Shown here: one piece after another, positions 1 to 14,456 of the stretch
Layout: every line of letters starts with the position of its first letter
Numbering within the stretch: the stretch's first letter is position 1
Assembly: GCA_033026295.1 (NCBI GenBank)
Contig: CM065184.1
Location: 6,699,501-6,763,500 of the forward strand
Direction: 5' to 3'
Source: Channa striata
Taxonomy: Eukaryota > Chordata > Actinopteri > Anabantiformes > Channidae
Length of the DNA: 64,000 bases
Translations under genes and position numbers: made by a program
The notes under the pieces: generated by a model
The model's database searches: none
Seen by the model: the letters and a program-made list of their open reading frames with translations, nothing else
What the model was told of the DNA's origin: nothing

Positions 1-2202
1 GTGTCATTATAAATGACTTCATCAGAATTAGAAAACCGACATACGGCATATGTGTGTTTACGCACTGTTTGCGGCCCATCAAGAATAAATGGAGATGACC
101 AGGTGCCCAGTAAGCCCCGAGGGGTCCACCGTCCAGACAGGGAGTTCAAGGCAGGACGAGAGCACGGGTGAGAATAGTGAAGAGGCAGTCGAGTGTTCAG
201 AGTTAGGGAGCGTGGCGTGACAGACACTCCCACAGAAGGATGGATGAATAGCGACACTTTTGCAGGATGTGCTGTCTCATTTGTGTTAAGTGTGGGACTC
301 TTCTTGCTCTTGAATATCAGTGCAGCAGCTACAAGAAGACTCATGTTCTTTAATATTATATGTGAGCAACTGAAAGGCTACTGAAATATTTGTTGCCATG
401 CTTTACGCATTGGTCGAAAGAAGAAGTCTGGGATTTTCTACCAGCTTAGAGATGAATTTTTAATGTATTAAAAGAAAGGAACGTGACAATGAAGCTAACC
501 TCAAGCAAACACAGAAGTACATTTGGCTTCAAAGATGCTCAACAGATTCAGGTGTCAGATTAGATTAAAATGTCTGTGTAACATGTAGTCTTATCAAAAA
601 TGAAGCCCCGCTGTTGCATCTGCAGAGGTTTGGACAGGTGTTTGGGCTCCATGACGAATAAAAAGACAGGAAGCTCTCTTTGGACCAGGCCACCGGCCAG
701 ACTGGTTCCTCAGGCAAGTCCTGCTGGCAGACCAGGCCAGGCCACATTCTGTCCCAGAGCAGTGCATTAGTTTTATGACCATCAGGCGGCAGGGGATGGG
801 ATCACTGGCCAGCCACTGCCCTCTCTCCTGTATTATTCATATGTGCAAAGTGGTCTTTGTTAATATTTAAAATGTGCTTATGATGCTCAAATTCTTGACA
901 TTAGAGACAGCAAAGGAGAAACAAGTGGGAGGGGAGCAGTTGCTCGGCTCTCATTGGTGTAACTGACCCGAATGGCTACAGGGGGTAGTGAAGGATTTTA
1001 GGGTACCAATAGGCATTTATAGACTAGATAAAAGAGTGGGAGTTCGAGCAAGTGTGCCAATTCCAGCCGGGGGCTGTTGCAGAGGATGTGTGTGAACTAA
1101 ACAAGAGGGAGGTTACACAGGGTAATGCTATCCATCTGAAATAGAAGAGGAAAAAACAGAAAGAGGAGATGGAAGAGAAATGAATCCGTGAGAGACACAT
1201 TGAGATAGATTGATCTCGGGGCATGGCTTTTAAATATCCTTTATGAGAAAAGAGCGAAGAAGAAAACTCCATAGCAGTGGCATTCAAGCGTCATTAAACC
1301 TCTGGCACAGGCCAGAGAAAGAGGCAGTGAGTAGGGGGAGAAGTAGGTGGAAAAGAATAAGAGGAAGACAAGTGATGTGCAGCAGGACCACGTTAACGCC
1401 AGCAAAGCAGCAGAAGAAACAGTGGTTACAGGAGACGGATATTGTACAGGAGGGAGGTGGAGGGTGGAAAGTGAAAAAGAGACACACAAATCCACTAGGG
1501 GGATGTTTTTATTAGGGCTCTTATCGATGGAGAGAGCTCACAGTATTAAGAGTAGACATATTTAATGCTTTACCAATACTGTGCATGTTAGCCTGGGCCA
1601 TAAATCTGCTGCAAAGGGCCTTGTAGGAGGGCAGAACAGCACGGCAAATGGAGGAGGGCGTTAACTATAGAGAATGGAAGGAGGAATTAGTACCCGGCGA
1701 GCAGGGATTGGCAGTCTTGAGAAGAATTTACTTTTAAGCACAGGCCATTTTCTACTACAAAGACAATATGTTCTCAAAGCATTTAGAATCAGAGGTAATA
1801 ATGATTTAATCAATAATCTGCAAACGTTTTCAAACTGCTATTTTAAAAAATTTATGAAAATACTGCGCATAATTATAATCAAGTGAAGCGTTATAATTTT
1901 TCATGTAATGTCTTCTTGAATTTTAGTTAAAATGCCTCATTTATATCACACGGTGATAGTTTTTCCTACCTGTGCAGCTTCAATTAAAGCAGCGATTAAA
2001 TGCAAGAATGTTTCAATTAATTCCGAACATTTAAAGCCATTGATGTTTGGAATTTTAAAATGTTTTGACTGAGCTGTTTATCCCAAGGTGAGACTAGTTT
2101 TTAATAGTAATCAGAAAATTTGTTTCATTCTGTCCAAGACTTTGATGCTTCTAAATAAAACTAAAGATGAGGGCAAAGGTATCAAGAAGTGAAGGAGTGA
2201 AA

Positions 2203-2218
2203 TAAAAAAAAAAAAAAA
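2203..2218. repeat. poly(A) tract
   Basis: AAATAAAAAAAAAAAAAA-type run in unc5b intron 1, followed by purine-rich sequence. Confidence 0.8.
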
Positions 2219-2497
2219 CTCGAGACTGAAGTGAGAGAGGGGGATGGATGGATGATGGAATGGGGTGGAGGAGGAAGAGAGTTTCAGTGGCAGATGGGAG
2301 CTGAAGTGGCTGCCGGGCCAGTATGACAGGGTACCCCCCTGCCCCTTCATCGTGCCCTGTGGGGGGAGATGGGTGGGACGGACAGGGAAACAGGAAGAAA
2401 ACCTCTGTGGGGTTCCATTGTACTTGAGATGAATAGGAGACTCCACGGAGCTTTTTCTGCCTCTTTGTGTGGGGTAAAGGGGGGCAGCACCAGAACA

Positions 2498-2572
2498 CAC
2501 ACATATACACACACACACTCATTTGCAACTTCAACAGAGACTAAACTTGTGTGTGTGTGCGTGTGTGTGCAG
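2498..2572. repeat. CA/TG-rich simple repeats
   Basis: ACACACACATATACACACACACAC is followed, after 30 bp of other sequence, by TGTGTGTGTGCGTGTGTGTG. The opposite-strand tracts could pair as a stem. Confidence 0.7.
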
Positions 2573-5500
2573 TTGGCTAGGGGTGTATTACCGTTGCGGA
2601 GCTAGTCATGCACAGGAAAGGACACACCTGCTTGCTATAGATCAAAAATCTCTTGTTCGCTTAACGATTGATATGCTGAGACATGCTCAGTGACATCTAA
2701 CATCAAAAGAACAACGACCACCCCCCGCCCCCCCACCTCCACTCCCTCAACACAGCCACCCACACTCATGCATTCACCCACATATGCAAAATGGAGCCAC
2801 ATCCTGTGATGAGGAGGTGGCATTTAGGTGTAGAATAGTGGAGAACCTGCTGGTTCACTTGGGAAGAGTGACTGAGGCTGTGTAGGAATTTTCATTTAGG
2901 ATCTCAGCAGCAGTCTGAGAATCATGACCAATAGGATCAGGATTGACTACAGGGGGTCACGCCAGATTCTGAATATCCCCCTTACCCCAAGATAGACACA
3001 CACACACAAACACACACAGACACACACTTGGTAAAAGTGGTTAAAATGAAGTCCATAGTTTAGAGCAGCACTTGATTGGCTGTACTTTACACCACAGCTC
3101 TTCTTGTGTCCTTATGTAAAAAGCATTTTTTTCAGCCCATGTAGATTCTCCTGTCTTCTTAGCAGAGACTGTTTTGTCTTGAAATGGCTGTTGAGCCGGG
3201 TCCTCTCAGAGCTTAGACTAAGCCAATCTGTTAAAGCTTGTGTTTGTGTCTGTTTGTATCTGAGTGTGTCATGTCAGCTTGGCTAACTAGAGGGAAGTTC
3301 TGCTTAAAGTGTGTTAATAATGCACTTTCCATCAGCCAAGGAAATGTGCTGCGTTAGAGAAAGCGATGGCAGTTTGTGTTATTCTGACTTCTTTTTATGA
3401 ATTTGGCTTGCAAAGCTACATTTCCCCCACATTCACATTAATAAATTGTCTTTGCTTGTCCCCATTTCCCCTTCCTCTTCTTTTAATCTCCTGATAGTCT
3501 CATCAGGCGTATTTATAGCTTTATAGTCACACATATACCAACCTCTGTCATCCATATCTCATTCACTCCATCATATTTCTTCCAGCCAGCTCTCTGACAG
3601 AGTTGGGAATTACTCTTCAGAAGGCACTGTGAAGAATCCCTTTTTCTCTGAGTGTAATGCTTATTAGGGTCCCATCTGCCCTCAGGGTACTTATGAATGT
3701 GTGTGTGTGGGGTGGGCGGGGGGTGTTGGATTGTCATGAGTAGGTAAAAGAGAGGAGAGATGGAAGCTTTGTCACGCCTGCGCCTAAGTGGATGTGGGTG
3801 CCACTGTGGGGCTTGAGCAAAGTGGGAAGGGGGCTCTTAACACTGGTGAGCACACGCCAAGCAGCTGGCGTGTCTAAAGTAGGGGAATGACACACAGACC
3901 TCCCTGGAGAGACGGTTGTATCAAGCTTACGTGCGCATATCTGTGGCTGAGAGGGAACGGAAATGATCCCGCATCCTTCTGTCTGCATGGCTGGCAGTTA
4001 GGCAACAGCACGACTTTTTTCCACCCCGGTGTTTTAAATGAAGGCAAATGATTTTTAATCAGTGTATTTTTTGTGAGTCTGTGCTAAGGCGGGTGGGACG
4101 GGGGGGTTAGCAGATTTTGTATGATTGGCTGCACGTCACTGGGCCGCTGTGTGGTTAAATGTACTGATTGTCATGGACTTAAAGCACCATGTTTGTCTCT
4201 TAAGCTCATTGACCATGTCCTGCCCTTGTCTTTTGCTTTTCTTGTCCCCTATGTCCTATGCTGTTCTTATCTCCCCTTTCCTTGTCCCTTTGTTTTTTTC
4301 TCTCCTCTCTTCAATTTGAGCCTTAAAGACGGTGCTGCAGTGCTATATTTATTCTGAACATATGCAGACATATACAAACACACACAGCAGGGGCAATAAT
4401 CCCTGTTTCTACTCAGACACTCTCGGATCACAACCATAGCAAAGGGAAGAGTGAAAGAATGAGATCTGCCCTCATCCACCCTTAATTCCTCCACCCGTCT
4501 TCAGCCCCAGGACTTAGTTCTTATTTCTCCACCAAAGGCTTTAACTGGGAGCCTGCAAACACACAGTAAAGATCCAGTTCCCGCCTTGGATGCAGGTCTT
4601 AATCAAGGGCTGACAGGCTCCTCTTGGCTCGGTTTGTGTGTTCAGTGTGTGTATGTGTGTGTGTGTAATGGGCGCACACTGATGAGAAGCCAGCCGTATT
4701 ACTTAGGGTATTGCTCCCTTTTCTGCATGGGTCACAGTGGGGTCACACTCCCAGTCTCAATCAGCACACAGCTCTCGTACACACCCATCTTCTTCACTCT
4801 GGCAGCCGTCCTGATTGCACAGGAGGAAACCTGGTTTGTCCTCCTGGTACATTCACCATGCCAGGTGTATGCAGTGTATGCTACAAAATGCCACCAGGCG
4901 TCAGTCGCTGAAGAGTCAGGATTCGTTTTAAATGAGCGCCGTGTGTGAAGTAGCGGGACGGGGTCTGGGCTAATGTGGCAGATGTAACTACTTGTAATTA
5001 AGGTTAGATTTAACTGTATGAGCTTACACACGCATCAAGTGAGTCAGCGGGTGTGTGTTTCAAGCCTCTTACCTGCTACTGACCAGATGGACTCGACTGC
5101 CGACCTCATGCTCACCTCTCCTCACCACTCCACTTAGATTAGCTGCTGAGCTGAGCTAAGGCACACAGGCTTTATAATAGAAACATCAGCACCCCAAGCC
5201 CCCCCACACACACACACAAACACTCCCCTCTAACGCTCAAACTTGCACACACAAATACATGTACAGCCATCATTCTTCACGTAGTATATTTGGGATGATT
5301 ACGGTGCGTGTGTGTGTGTGTGTCTGTGTGTAGCTGGTTGGACTGCACCCGTGGCCTGCTGTTTATGGGGATTATGAAAGCAGATGGACAGCCATGCTGA
5401 CTGGTGAGGGTTCATTAACTCTGGGTGTCTCTGCTCTGACTCGCCGTTGCTGCAGCTCAGCTTCACTTGTCTCCAATTCTCTCAGCAACAACTGTGTGCA

Positions 5501-7716
5501 CTGTGTGCGGCGTGTGTGTGTGTACGTGCAGCAGGTAGAAAAATCATGTCATGCGTATTGATTGGTTGAAGTTATAAGTTTAAAGTCTCAGCTTGATTTG
5601 CTTAGGTGGAAACATAGCATTTTAGCTGCATTTTTTCCTCTGACGTCACTATGTTAAGCTGATTTCAATGTAATTTGTATTGAAGCATTTCTTGTATTGT
5701 TTGTGTGAAAGTAATGTTTTTACAACTGAAAAACAGCAGGAAAAACATGCTCCACGTAATCATACTGGTGCTGGCGGAAGAGTTATGATTTAACATGATG
5801 CAATATCTGCAGCAGAGGACCATTTCCATGGCATTTCACAGCTCTGCCGGGGGAGATGAATAGGTATAGTTATAGTGGGTCATTAAACACTGAGCAGTGT
5901 CTCTGTGTCTATAGCTTCAACCTTCACGCTGCAGCCAGTCCCTGCCCTCCCCTTGCACGGCTTAATAAAAGAAACATGGATCATGCAGGGACAGACAGTC
6001 ATACCTGTGGAGAGCCAGACAGACAGACGGATTGGCAGATTCCTGGGCAGATGGGTGGCTTGGAGCTCCTCACAGGGCTTGGTGCAATCATAGAGGCAGT
6101 CACAGGAGTAGTTAGTCACCCGGTGTCATGCTCATTTGGCAGAGATGTGACCGGGAGTAAGAAAACATGGGAAAAACATGCAAAACAGCAACAACTTAGT
6201 TCATTTCTTTATTATTATTGTTATTAAAATAGTATAAATTTTAGAAGGATGCCAATTGTATTTTCCACCCAAGGGAATTAAAAATCAAAGATATCTAATG
6301 GTTAATGGCATAAAAAAATAAAAGAAGCAAAAACCAAAAAACTAAGAAGGAAAAGAAAATAGGTGCCCGTTTGTCTCAGTAAAGGCTAAATGAATACTTG
6401 AGAGATTTGGGTAAATAAACTTATTTGCTTTCTTGAGGGACTTAGGAGAGCATTCTGTCTGTAGGGTAAATATGAGCTACTGCCAGCAGCTGCTTAGCCC
6501 AGCACAAAACCACAACATGTCATTTGTGTGCTTTGATTTTTATTCTGATTAAAAACAATATAATGTGTTGATTAGGAAGCTTTAAAGCAGCTGGATATTG
6601 TCAACACTGACATGTTTTGCAGACAGGAAGAAGAACGGTATTGATCCTTTCATCCAACTCTCGCCAACAAATGTATATTTTCCAAAATATTGAACTTGTG
6701 CTTTAAGGGATTTATTATTTATCTGAGTCAGACTCTCGTTCATTTTAATCAAGAAGCACCCCATTGGAAAAGAACGGTATGACTCAATACTATTAAAAAC
6801 AACACAAAGATCCTCCAGATTACAAACTCAATATAACCTCACAAGCAAAACGAGATCATTTGGTGCTTTTCCGGTGTTTTGCCTCCTGCGCCCTTGAGAG
6901 TAAATAAAACTTGTAATGGAAAAAATATTGGAGTTTTACAGTGGAGCAGTGACAGATTGTAACTTTGCCGCTGCTCTTAAGCCCTTTGTGATGAGGTGAG
7001 GGAGTCTTTTATTTAGATTAAGGCTATGAGACTATGAATGGCAGGAAATAGTTTACGTGTGCATGTCATCGTCCACCCACGCCTCTGTCAGTATCAGAGT
7101 GTATGTGTATGTGCGTATGCGTGCGTGGTCTGCTGAGAGCGCGTGCTAAGATGCTGTCGCTCCTGGCATCGCTCTTTGTGCTCCTGTGAGCGCGAGTTTG
7201 TGAGTGACAGTTATACAGTGGTGTGGAGTGTGTAAATCTCCTTTCCTCTAAAGCACTCAGCAGTGGGCTTTACATTAGCAAAACAATTTACACATCTGTC
7301 CTGAGGCGAAGAACAGGCAACTCGGAGAATAATGAAAGCCTCAGTCAAAGAGAGACTGCGTCGCGCGTGTGCGTGCGTGTGTGCGTGTGTGTGTTTGAGG
7401 GAGAGAAGTAGGAGCAACTCTGTAAACAAGAGACAGAGGAGGTTTATTAAAACCCCAGCACCACTCACCATCCCTTTGTCCTTCCACTCTCTGTGTCCCT
7501 CACCTCCTCTCTCGCTCTCTCAGTCGGAGGAGCGATTACATGCCTCTGTCTCTCTTGTCTTTCATCTCTCTCTGTGAAGAGGAGAGGAATGAAGGTCTTC
7601 TGTGGCGTGTAATTACACAGAGACATCCTGGATGAGGGCGTCTGTTTCCACAAACAAAAAAGCAACCCCCTATCCCCTGTAATACCTCTTGATAGGGGAG
7701 ATCTAAAAAGAGACAT

Positions 7717-8110
7717 TTAACTGCCTTTGATGCACCACAGGGCCCTTGTCTTTACCTGCCACTTGTGGAGGCCTAATAAGTACTATCACAAGTCTATTTA
7801 TTTCATTAGGAGCACTGACACTAACATATGCGTGGCTGAGCGCCAGCACTGTGGGAATGAAATACACAGCTCCTCCATTCATTTAAAGCGCAGAGTCATA
7901 ATCATGACACATTTACAGGCCGGTGTTCCAATCTTACCCATGAGTCATATTGCTGAATGATTATGGAAGGGCAGATTTTTATGGGCTTACATTGGTATTG
8001 GCTCAACCTCTAATTGGCCCAAAGCACATTTGCATTCTGGGAAGGTAATAATGGGGCTCTTTGGAGGCACTTTAAACATGAAAGTCATTGCACTCTGACT
8101 TAATTCTGCT
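7717..8110. promoter_or_regulatory. candidate conserved noncoding element in unc5b intron 1
   Basis: A 390-bp stretch free of simple repeats in otherwise repeat-rich intron, with evenly mixed bases and many homeodomain- or bZIP-like cores (CTAATAAG, CATTCATTTAAAG, TCATAATCATGACAC, ATGAGTCAT, CTCTAATTGG). This texture is typical of developmental enhancers, but conservation cannot be seen from one sequence. Confidence 0.3.
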
Positions 8111-9554
8111 CATAGAAGTGCTGATGCCTCCAGATGGCTTTTTTACTGAGTGTGATATGGCCATTTTGTGTGCGTGATCATACAGTTACCAAATAGTAGT
8201 GAAAAGCTAACTTGCTAGGCTTTACACTGATCTATTGTTATACAATTTAGCGTCATGATGTTTTATTGCATCTTATTTCCGATTAATCACAGCATGAAAG
8301 AAATACCAATAGAAATAACTTATAAGACATGTTAATAGAAAACCAAGTAGGTGTTGATTCTAATATAGGAAAATACAGAAATGAATGATGAGCCTCCCTG
8401 TTTGTATTCACATATATGAGTAAAGCCAACAGAGGTCATACAGTTTGATTAGGTGTTCTGGTCACTGAGGTCACACGGCTCTCTGTTTGAGATCTGGAGT
8501 CAGCCTGAATGTGTTTAACGTATCTTTTTACTTGTGTAAATCCGCCCCCATTCATTCAGACTTCACTGTTTCTCTAAACTCACTGGGAGATGAAGTGAGC
8601 ATTCTGGTGCAGCTCAAACAGACTTGGCATCAGACAATGGACTGGAGTCTTCTATTGCATTTAGCTGAAGCTGCTCAATGGACTCTGAATAGACCTGGGG
8701 TGGTGCAGGCACGCAGCTGCTCGACAATTGCCTGCTCAGCAGAAAGGCACCCGGTGACCTCGAGGTCTGCCCAGGCCCTGTCCACTCTGATCCCTGAACC
8801 CTTTCCTCAGAGAGTCAGCACCGGGGAAGCCACAGCAGAGACCCTGCAGTAAACAGAGCAAGTGACCAAAAATCTGGTTGTAGATTTAAATTAAGCGTGG
8901 CTTCTAGTTGTTGGCATCAAAGAAAATGGAAATACAGTCTCTTGTGGAGATTTAGCTGAGAAGATCCATACCACTCTTAAATCTGTGAACTAAATATGAA
9001 GAAAGAGCCAGCAGATAGTTTGCTTGGCTGAGGACAAATGCTGGAAACTAGTCTGGCTCTATCCACAGTTAAAAAAATACACCTACAAATCTCTAAATAT
9101 AATAGGGAAAATTTGTGGTTGGTGGGAAGTCCCGTGCTGGAATTAGTACTTGTTGGACAAAAGCATTGACCTTGTAGAGTCATGTCATAATAGGGATGTT
9201 GCCAGGCACCCACAAACTTTCCCAAACTCAAAGTTTACATAAACTGTTTTTTTTTAAAAACAGATCTTGGTCTTTGTCTTGGGCCATAAAATCAGTATGA
9301 CACCACTATATGTGCTAAACCTAGCTGTGTACTAGAATCCAAATCACATTCAAAACCACAATCCCAAATCTGTTTATTGCCAGGCACAGTTGAGTACACT
9401 TAACAGTACTAGGAATTTGTCTTGGTTCGAGGTGCAAACACACACAAAAAAAAGAAAAGTTAAGGTGCAAAGGTGTGACCTAATATGAAATACTGTATGT
9501 ACAGAAATAGTATAATACAATAAAATTAAAAACATAGCCACACTGAAATCAGTG

Positions 9555-9690
9555 ACGTCAAGTGTGACTGTAGCTCAGTAGAAGGACAAGGTGTCCGTTT
9601 GACTGGGTTCAGCACCAAAGTCTCATGGACAACTCCATATTGGCATATGTGCAGTTGCCCAGCAACAATTTCCACCTTGGGATCAATAAA
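9555..9690 (+). repeat. degenerate tRNA-derived SINE
   Basis: GACTGTAGCTCAGTAGAAGG resembles a tRNA-like A box, and GGGTTCAGCACC some 45 bp later a B box. The body that follows includes CACCTTGGGATCAATAAA. The order fits teleost tRNA-SINE heads, but divergence is high. Confidence 0.4.
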
Positions 9691-10659
9691 ATGGTAAACA
9701 AAAATTAAGGTGCTCTTTTTGCATTTAGCTATCACAGCACAAGAAAGTCTCCAATTAAAAACAGATGATCTGATATCACACATTACATGCCCTTATTCAT
9801 GCTCAATTTTTTCCCATATTTTCCATCTTTTTTTTCTTTTTAAGGCCCGCAATGTGTTTACACATTGTGTTTGCACCCAAATGGATAATGGGTTTAAGGT
9901 CTTTGTGTAACTGGTTTTAGATATGTTTTAATAAATCCGGATTCCATTTGAAAATGAATTTACTCAGTTAGTTTGTGACTGAAAAATGAATCCATTACGC
10001 AAGGGGAATCACTCTTTGTTTGAGCAGCCAATAGGAAACATTTTATTCTACTTTAATAATAGCAACTGTCTGAGCCTCAGACATACTTCAATTTCCCAAA
10101 ATAAACACAATCATCACTCTTACACCCAAAATCAAACACAACTTTACACAGGAATAAAAACATCCACACATGGCAATGCAGCTCTTCTCCCTGCATTTGA
10201 TCACAAGCGGCCTCCCCTCCTCCCTATTTGTGTTTATTCTGGGGATTATTCTGTCCTAATCTCTTTAGAGCATAATTCAGATTAGATTTTGCGTTATTAT
10301 TATTGCTATGTTCGTTCCTGACAGTCGTGCTGGGATTTCCTGACTGCCGTAGTGCTTCTGTGTTTGGAAAATTGATTAAAACTGCTGACCACTGCCCTAG
10401 ATAGTGCAGGCTCTGGAAAGCGGATGGAAAAAATAGAAGCAAACACAAATGAGACGGTACTGCATCTTCTAAAAACATGCACCCTCTAATAGATCTGTGG
10501 AGGTACATGCTCAGCACAAAGGCAACCATCTTCCTTTGATGCATTTATGCTGCATCGATCTTGGCGGACCTATTCATAACAGTGTGACAGTAAACTGACC
10601 AGACAGTTACCAGGAGTTTGCATTTAATTTCTAAAAGAGGAAAAGAAAAACTGAATTCT

Positions 10660-11130
10660 TTGCTAATTACCTGAAGAATAAGCCTGTATGCATGCAGTTA
10701 AAGCTGGGGCTCCATCTGTATTTGAGCTGCCATATTGGCTTGGAAGTCATTAAACATTTTGATACTCAGATGTCGTGTTTAGTCTGCATTTTCAAGATAA
10801 TGTTTAAACACCATCTGCCTTTTGCCTCAGTCTCTAAGCTTGGGAGTCTGAACCATGAGACCCTACAATAAATATGCACAAAAATCACAGAGAGCAAAAC
10901 ACTGAAATATATTCCCTGACCTTCATTAGCCAATGATCTACTTTCTAGGTTTTTGCTAAAATATGTTTGTATTACTCTTGCATATTATGTAAATATTATG
11001 CAAGAGGAAAAATTGTCTCATATGTCATTAAGTACATTTTAATAATTGAACCAGACAACAGAGAATCATTACATAAAGTCTGCTTTATGATTTGTCACTG
11101 CTGTTTGCAGTCTCATTAGTGACAAATATC
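10660..11130. promoter_or_regulatory. candidate conserved noncoding element with POU-like palindrome
   Basis: An AT-rich, repeat-poor stretch with GCTAATTAC, CATTAGCCAATGATC, TCATTAAG, TTTAATAATTG and CTCATTAG. It includes the imperfect palindrome at 10977-11004. Enhancer-like by texture only. Confidence 0.3.
10977..11004. repeat. 28-bp imperfect palindrome
   Basis: The sequence runs CTTGCATATTATG, then TAAATATTATGCAAG. Comparing it with its own reverse complement gives 24 matches in 28. The ends CTTGCAT and ATGCAAG resemble POU octamer halves. Confidence 0.8.
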
Positions 11131-14100
11131 CACAATTTGCACCAAAAAAAGGAGAAAGGTGGATAATTTTTTTTCATGGATCAGTGCCTACACTCACCTT
11201 TCACAGACACAAAACATACACTGGGTCCCTTAGTCCCAGAAATACATGACCTGCACATTATATCCATGCAGTTCTTTCCTTTCCTTGCTTGTTTTTCTCA
11301 ATTAAGATGAATTATACAATTGCATTTGGGAGCCTGGACAAGTAGCGCTTATTGTGATGTTACCCTGAGGCGCTCAGTCAGTGATTTGGAGAGGGAGACA
11401 GAGTGCTGTGGATATTTTGGTCTCCGAGGCTCGCACCCCTCCGATTCCTAATGGACCGCACAATATGCAACTTCAGCCAAGCATCCAGCACGAGGGCCTG
11501 TGCATGTGCATAAGTAGGACAGAGGCAAGGAAACGCGGCTTTATTGCTCATATAGTGATGGAGGAGAAGAAGGAAGTGAAACAGGGAGGCGGGGGGCTGT
11601 GTTTGTGTTAGCTGTTGGGAACTTGAAGATAGACTGGGCTGCAGTGTACATTTCATTACTCTGTCCTCCTCGAGAGGCCCGCGTGTGTGTCACAGCTCCT
11701 TCAGTGGGCAGCAGAGCACCAGGTGATAAGATGTGCTGAACCTCAGTAAATGGATGCTATTGATCTCCCCAACTTGTTATATGGAACACCTCAGAACATG
11801 ATGAGTTTAAGACAAGACAGCACGCTGTTCAAAATTGCCACTTCTGCTCAGCTAACTTTCTCTCTTTTTCGTCTTCATGCTCTTCAAGTACACAGGTAAC
11901 GTCACTTCATCCTGTCCACTTTGCTTCCCTGTCTTTCAGTCCCTCATTCCTTCTTTTTTATTTGCTCCACTGATTGCTTTCACTGTCCCACCAGCCATTA
12001 AAATGATTGGAGACTGTGTAATGTATATTAATGTGCTAGTAGTTTTGGAGCAGTTTCACTGTGCGTGCTGTAATATTTCATGGAGAGAAAACACAGGAGT
12101 GAGCCTCCCTGTCAGGTAATTAAATTGAGATTGTGATTTTTAGCAATTTCATGTAGAATGTCTATGTAGAAATACATGCTCTCGCGTGCTCTCTCTGGGT
12201 CAGAGTGGGATCACCTGTGAGGAGGCTTTCACAGATGGAGGTGAGAGGTCAAAGGTCACAGAAAGGTGAGGCCACGCTACGGGCTGAGAGACCTTATACA
12301 GACATGTTCCTCAATTTCTCAGGAAGCAGGATGCAGCAGAACGACGAAAGTATTATAATGTTGATTAGTGAAACCTTGGATGTGGAGTTAACAGAGGGCT
12401 GTGACCTCTGACCTACATATTTGCACTGGATAATTTCCAGTGGTATCCCTTGATATGAGGGCACTAGTGTGAGCTATAATAACAGAAGCCTTAACATGAA
12501 TCCTGAATGTTATTAACTTGCTCCGGTACGCTGTCAGGTTGATAAAGCAGCAGTGTCTGGCATAAATTTTCCTTCGTGCACATTTGCAGATAAGCGGCAC
12601 ATAGAGTGTCTTGTTTCATTTACATCAATCACTGGCTGGTGGCTTTTTGGTCTGATGCTATAGTGTGCTAACTATTCAAACAGCTCCAGTCTTATTGTGT
12701 AGCATTTGATGTACTTCATAATACTAACGGAGCAGTGTTGTACATCTTGCACAGCGTCTGTCATCTGGTCAGCCAAACACCACTCACCCATACAGTGGGT
12801 TCTCTAACACATCCATTCACTGCGCGCACACACAAACCTACACACTTGACGGCTGGTTCTTTGTTGTTGTGGAAAATGGAAGTTGTGAAGTCAGTCATGC
12901 TGAATAGATTGTAAATTGTGGGAAAGATATAAACACCTTTATGTTTGCAGCCTGCCATTGTGCTTCACAAATGACCCAGCTGACTGCAGCCATATGAGGG
13001 TCAAGCAGTTCTATTCTTACGATCTCCAGCACTGTCTGGCTATTCAAGTATTGCACAGTTGTTGCTGTGTGGGCCATCAGTATTAGGGAACCTGAAGCAA
13101 GAGACACCGGAAGACAGAAAATAAGTTTACAACTGGTATTGTCCCAGCACCTGCATACTATATATTTGTACTTTATATATTTCTACTAGCTATTGAACTA
13201 CATAATCAGCCACAACATTAGTACCATCAAGCGATCACTAGGACATATTTCAGTCATGGCCAGCATAACATTTCCCCCCTGTTGACCGCTGTCCACCACA
13301 ACATTACCAACACCCTCTATTAAAAGCTGATAAAGCCAGTATTAAATGGCTGTGTGTAATGTGAGAGTGGATGCTGGTTGCGATAAAATCACAGAAAACA
13401 TGACTAAAAGATTAGCTCTACAGACCATTTGTGTCTTTCAGCTCACTCCGTTTTCCTGGCCACATCCTTAATGTCATGGTTCAGACTCTGTGTTTTTGTC
13501 AGTAGTGTTTTCAGCCACAGCAGGTGACCGTCTGCATATACAAGGCTCTGGTAAACCCACTGCACGCTACTGTCTCCACACTAAATGGCAGCAAGACAAG
13601 TTAACTACCGGCTGGTGAACCAATTACCAATTTAAATGGTCAGAAGCATAAGTGCTGATGCTTTGCAACCTTTAAAGTCAAGAAGCTCACAAGAAATAGA
13701 AATATAATGCTCATGTGTTTGGAGAATATGGAGTTCTGTTTGGAGTTTTACCAGAGTTTCATTTCACTGTACTCTTGAGTCTTTGACAGCACATCTCTGG
13801 GTGACGTAAGTGCTTTAAGCTTAGAATTCTCAAAGTGATTATACAAAGTTAATCTATAAATCGAAATAATCCAGCCTACTGAGGGGAAGATGGGCCTCTG
13901 TGTTGTACATACCCAATGATGTGTATTGTACATTGCATCTTAAATATGTGTGTGTGGCTTTAAAGCTCTATGCATTATCCATACACATTTCATAGATTGC
14001 ACTAGACATCTCACACAGAAGAGAGTGAGGTCATCTTGTTTCCCATATGTTGCATGTGTGTTTTACCAATCAGCCATTGTACAGTACAAGTGCATTAAGT

Positions 14101-14259
14101 AGTAGTAAATCCTTATCAGTTTTAAGGAAAAGCAACTACAAGATTTTTTCTGTGTGTAAGTTGATCTATCAAGCCACTAAGCAGAGCTCTTTTTATTTTT
14201 TTCATCCCTTAGTAATCAATACTGGTCCTATGAATTCAGGTCATCTCGGCTCCTGTGGC

Positions 14260-14456
14260 TTCTCTGTCTCCCTGTCTCTATCCCGCTCAGTCTCTATCAA
14301 TCTCTGTCTCTCTCACTCCCGCGTTTGCTCTCTCACGTTCGCTCTCATTTTCCTTGTCGCCATATTTTTTGTCTTCTTCTCTATTTCTCTTTTCCTTTTT
14401 TCTCTTCTGTCCTTATATTCTGTCTTCTTCCTCCAAACCCCCCCCCCACCACCGCC
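14260..14456. repeat. pyrimidine-rich tract
   Basis: About 200 bp of mostly C/T on the plus strand (CTCTGTCTCC, TTCTTCCTCC) ending in a C9 run and CCACCACCGCC. Long polypyrimidine-polypurine DNA can form triplexes. No coding potential is seen. Confidence 0.7.

Noticed and set aside
2111..2534. Overlapping minus-strand frames of 127-135 codons
   Set aside because: They run over purine/pyrimidine tracts and simple repeats with biased composition and no homology I recognise.
13203..13245. Fragment like a fish repeat beginning CAGCCACAACATTA
   Set aside because: Only about 20 bases resemble it; not enough to call a repeat copy.
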